Shown here piece by piece: positions 63,450 to 64,000 of a DNA stretch of 64,000 nucleotides. Position 1 is the stretch's first letter, and each line of letters begins with the position of its first letter. Below the pieces are notes generated by a model that was not told the DNA's origin, did no database searches, and saw only the letters and a program-made list of their open reading frames with translations. The stretch lies in assembly GCF_000835495.1 (NCBI RefSeq), contig NW_015622543.1:5320619-5384618 (forward strand). Direction: 5' to 3'. Position numbers and translations under genes: made by a program. Origin of the DNA: Cladophialophora immunda. Lineage: Eukaryota > Ascomycota > Eurotiomycetes > Chaetothyriales > Herpotrichiellaceae.

Positions 63450-64000
63450 ATGTCGACCACAGCAGTGATCGAAAACCTCCCCGTGATGGAGAAGCCGAAG
63501 AGAACTCGCAAAACCCACCATAAGGTTAGAACGGGATGTTTAACATGCAAGATCCGTCGGAAGAAATGCGATGAGGAAAAACCTTTCTGTCGCCGCTGTA
63601 CAAGTACTGGTCGAAAATGCGACGGCTATGCCAGTCAATCTGCCGACCAACATTCGACGTCGGAAGAGTCCTCACCCTTGTACGTCGAGCCCGGCTCGAA
63701 GCGGCAAAAGACAGGTACAGACAAAGTTGCCATCCCTTCGATCGGTAGACCGAAAGCTAAGTCCTCCGTCGACAAATTGTGCCGGTCGCCATCCAATGTC
63801 ATGTTTGAGTCGGACAGCGACTTTTTCTGTTTCGATTTCTTCCGCTCTCGCACAGGGCCCGAATTTGCTGCGTATTTCGACAGCTCGATCTGGCGGACAT
63901 ACATTGTGCGAGCGTGTGTTCAACATCCCACAGTGCTTGCTGCTGCTGCGGCAGTCGGTGCCGTTCACCGAAGATTCGAGCTGGGGATATCTCGAGAGGC
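63450..64000 (+). CDS. Zn2Cys6 transcription factor, 3' part beyond the window
   Basis: Open from the ATG at 63450 to the window end without a stop (183 codons seen). Zinc cluster Cys30-x2-Cys33-x6-Cys40-x6-Cys47-x2-Cys50-x6-Cys57 within RTGCLTCKIRRKKCDEEKPF, then a Ser-rich linker, then FFRSRTGPEFAAYFDSSIW and the Ala-rich HPTVLAAAAAVGAVHRRFEL, typical of the start of the middle regulatory domain in fungal factors of the GTGCLTC type. A nuclear regulator; targets unknown. It is partial only because the window ends. Confidence 0.92.
   Translation, partial: MSTTAVIENLPVMEKPKRTRKTHHKVRTGCLTCKIRRKKCDEEKPFCRRCTSTGRKCDGYASQSADQHSTSEESSPLYVEPGSKRQKTGTDKVAIPSIGRPKAKSSVDKLCRSPSNVMFESDSDFFCFDFFRSRTGPEFAAYFDSSIWRTYIVRACVQHPTVLAAAAAVGAVHRRFELGISRE

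Noticed and set aside
1..64000. CRISPR arrays, rRNA or bacterial-style operon signals
   Set aside because: None seen; the sequence is intron-rich fungal nuclear DNA. No tRNA could be supported by eye.

Overview
The window is ordinary nuclear DNA of a filamentous ascomycete, most likely a Eurotiales mould (Aspergillus/Penicillium type). The evidence is short 45-100 nt introns with GT..AG ends in most genes, fungal gene families (Zn2Cys6 factors, bZIP-DUF3425 factors, MFS sugar porters, class II P450s with N-terminal anchors) and no bacterial-style operons. I rebuilt exon structures by hand from splice signals, reading-frame phase and family motifs; all joined frames close without internal stops.

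Region 1 (1-7.0 kb): a small VOC protein, a decayed pseudogene, a 641-residue fungal membrane protein and one copy of a dispersed repeat (about 6.26-6.56 kb).

Region 2 (7.0-28.4 kb): a compact accessory gene cluster with a sugar-type MFS transporter, P450-1, a tail-anchored cytochrome b5, a SnoaL/NTF2-like protein, a dedicated NADPH-cytochrome P450 reductase, an aldo/keto reductase, P450-2 (paralogue of P450-1), a Zn2Cys6 regulator and two short-chain dehydrogenases. It therefore encodes a complete ER electron-transfer chain (reductase, b5, two P450s) plus carbonyl-handling enzymes, transport and control. No PKS, NRPS, terpene synthase or prenyltransferase is present, so it looks like an oxidative catabolic or tailoring system acting on a supplied small molecule. 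The two paralogous P450s share an unusual AT..AC intron just before the heme-ligand motif; without it both genes look broken. A second repeat copy in the same orientation (about 28.9-29.2 kb) lies at the other end, so the two copies bracket the cluster.

Region 3 (29.3-39.1 kb): a dead P450 remnant, an intact third P450, a limonene-epoxide-hydrolase/SnoaL-like protein, a bZIP regulator (with a GC..AG intron), an enoyl-reductase-like medium-chain dehydrogenase and a second VOC protein; possibly a second small metabolic group.

Region 4 (39.6-51.3 kb): a large disordered fungal protein, an unrecognised two-exon gene, a Cys-type sulfatase, a second sugar transporter and a regulator with two complete tandem Zn2Cys6 clusters. 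Sulfatase, transporter and regulator could form a small sulfated-substrate utilisation cassette.

Region 5 (51.3-64.0 kb): a 3-kb gene-poor stretch, then more conserved genes: a Naa10/ARD1-type acetyltransferase, an SDR, a SCY1/Cex1-like pseudokinase, a disordered protein, a DUF1857 protein and the start of another Zn2Cys6 factor that runs off the window.
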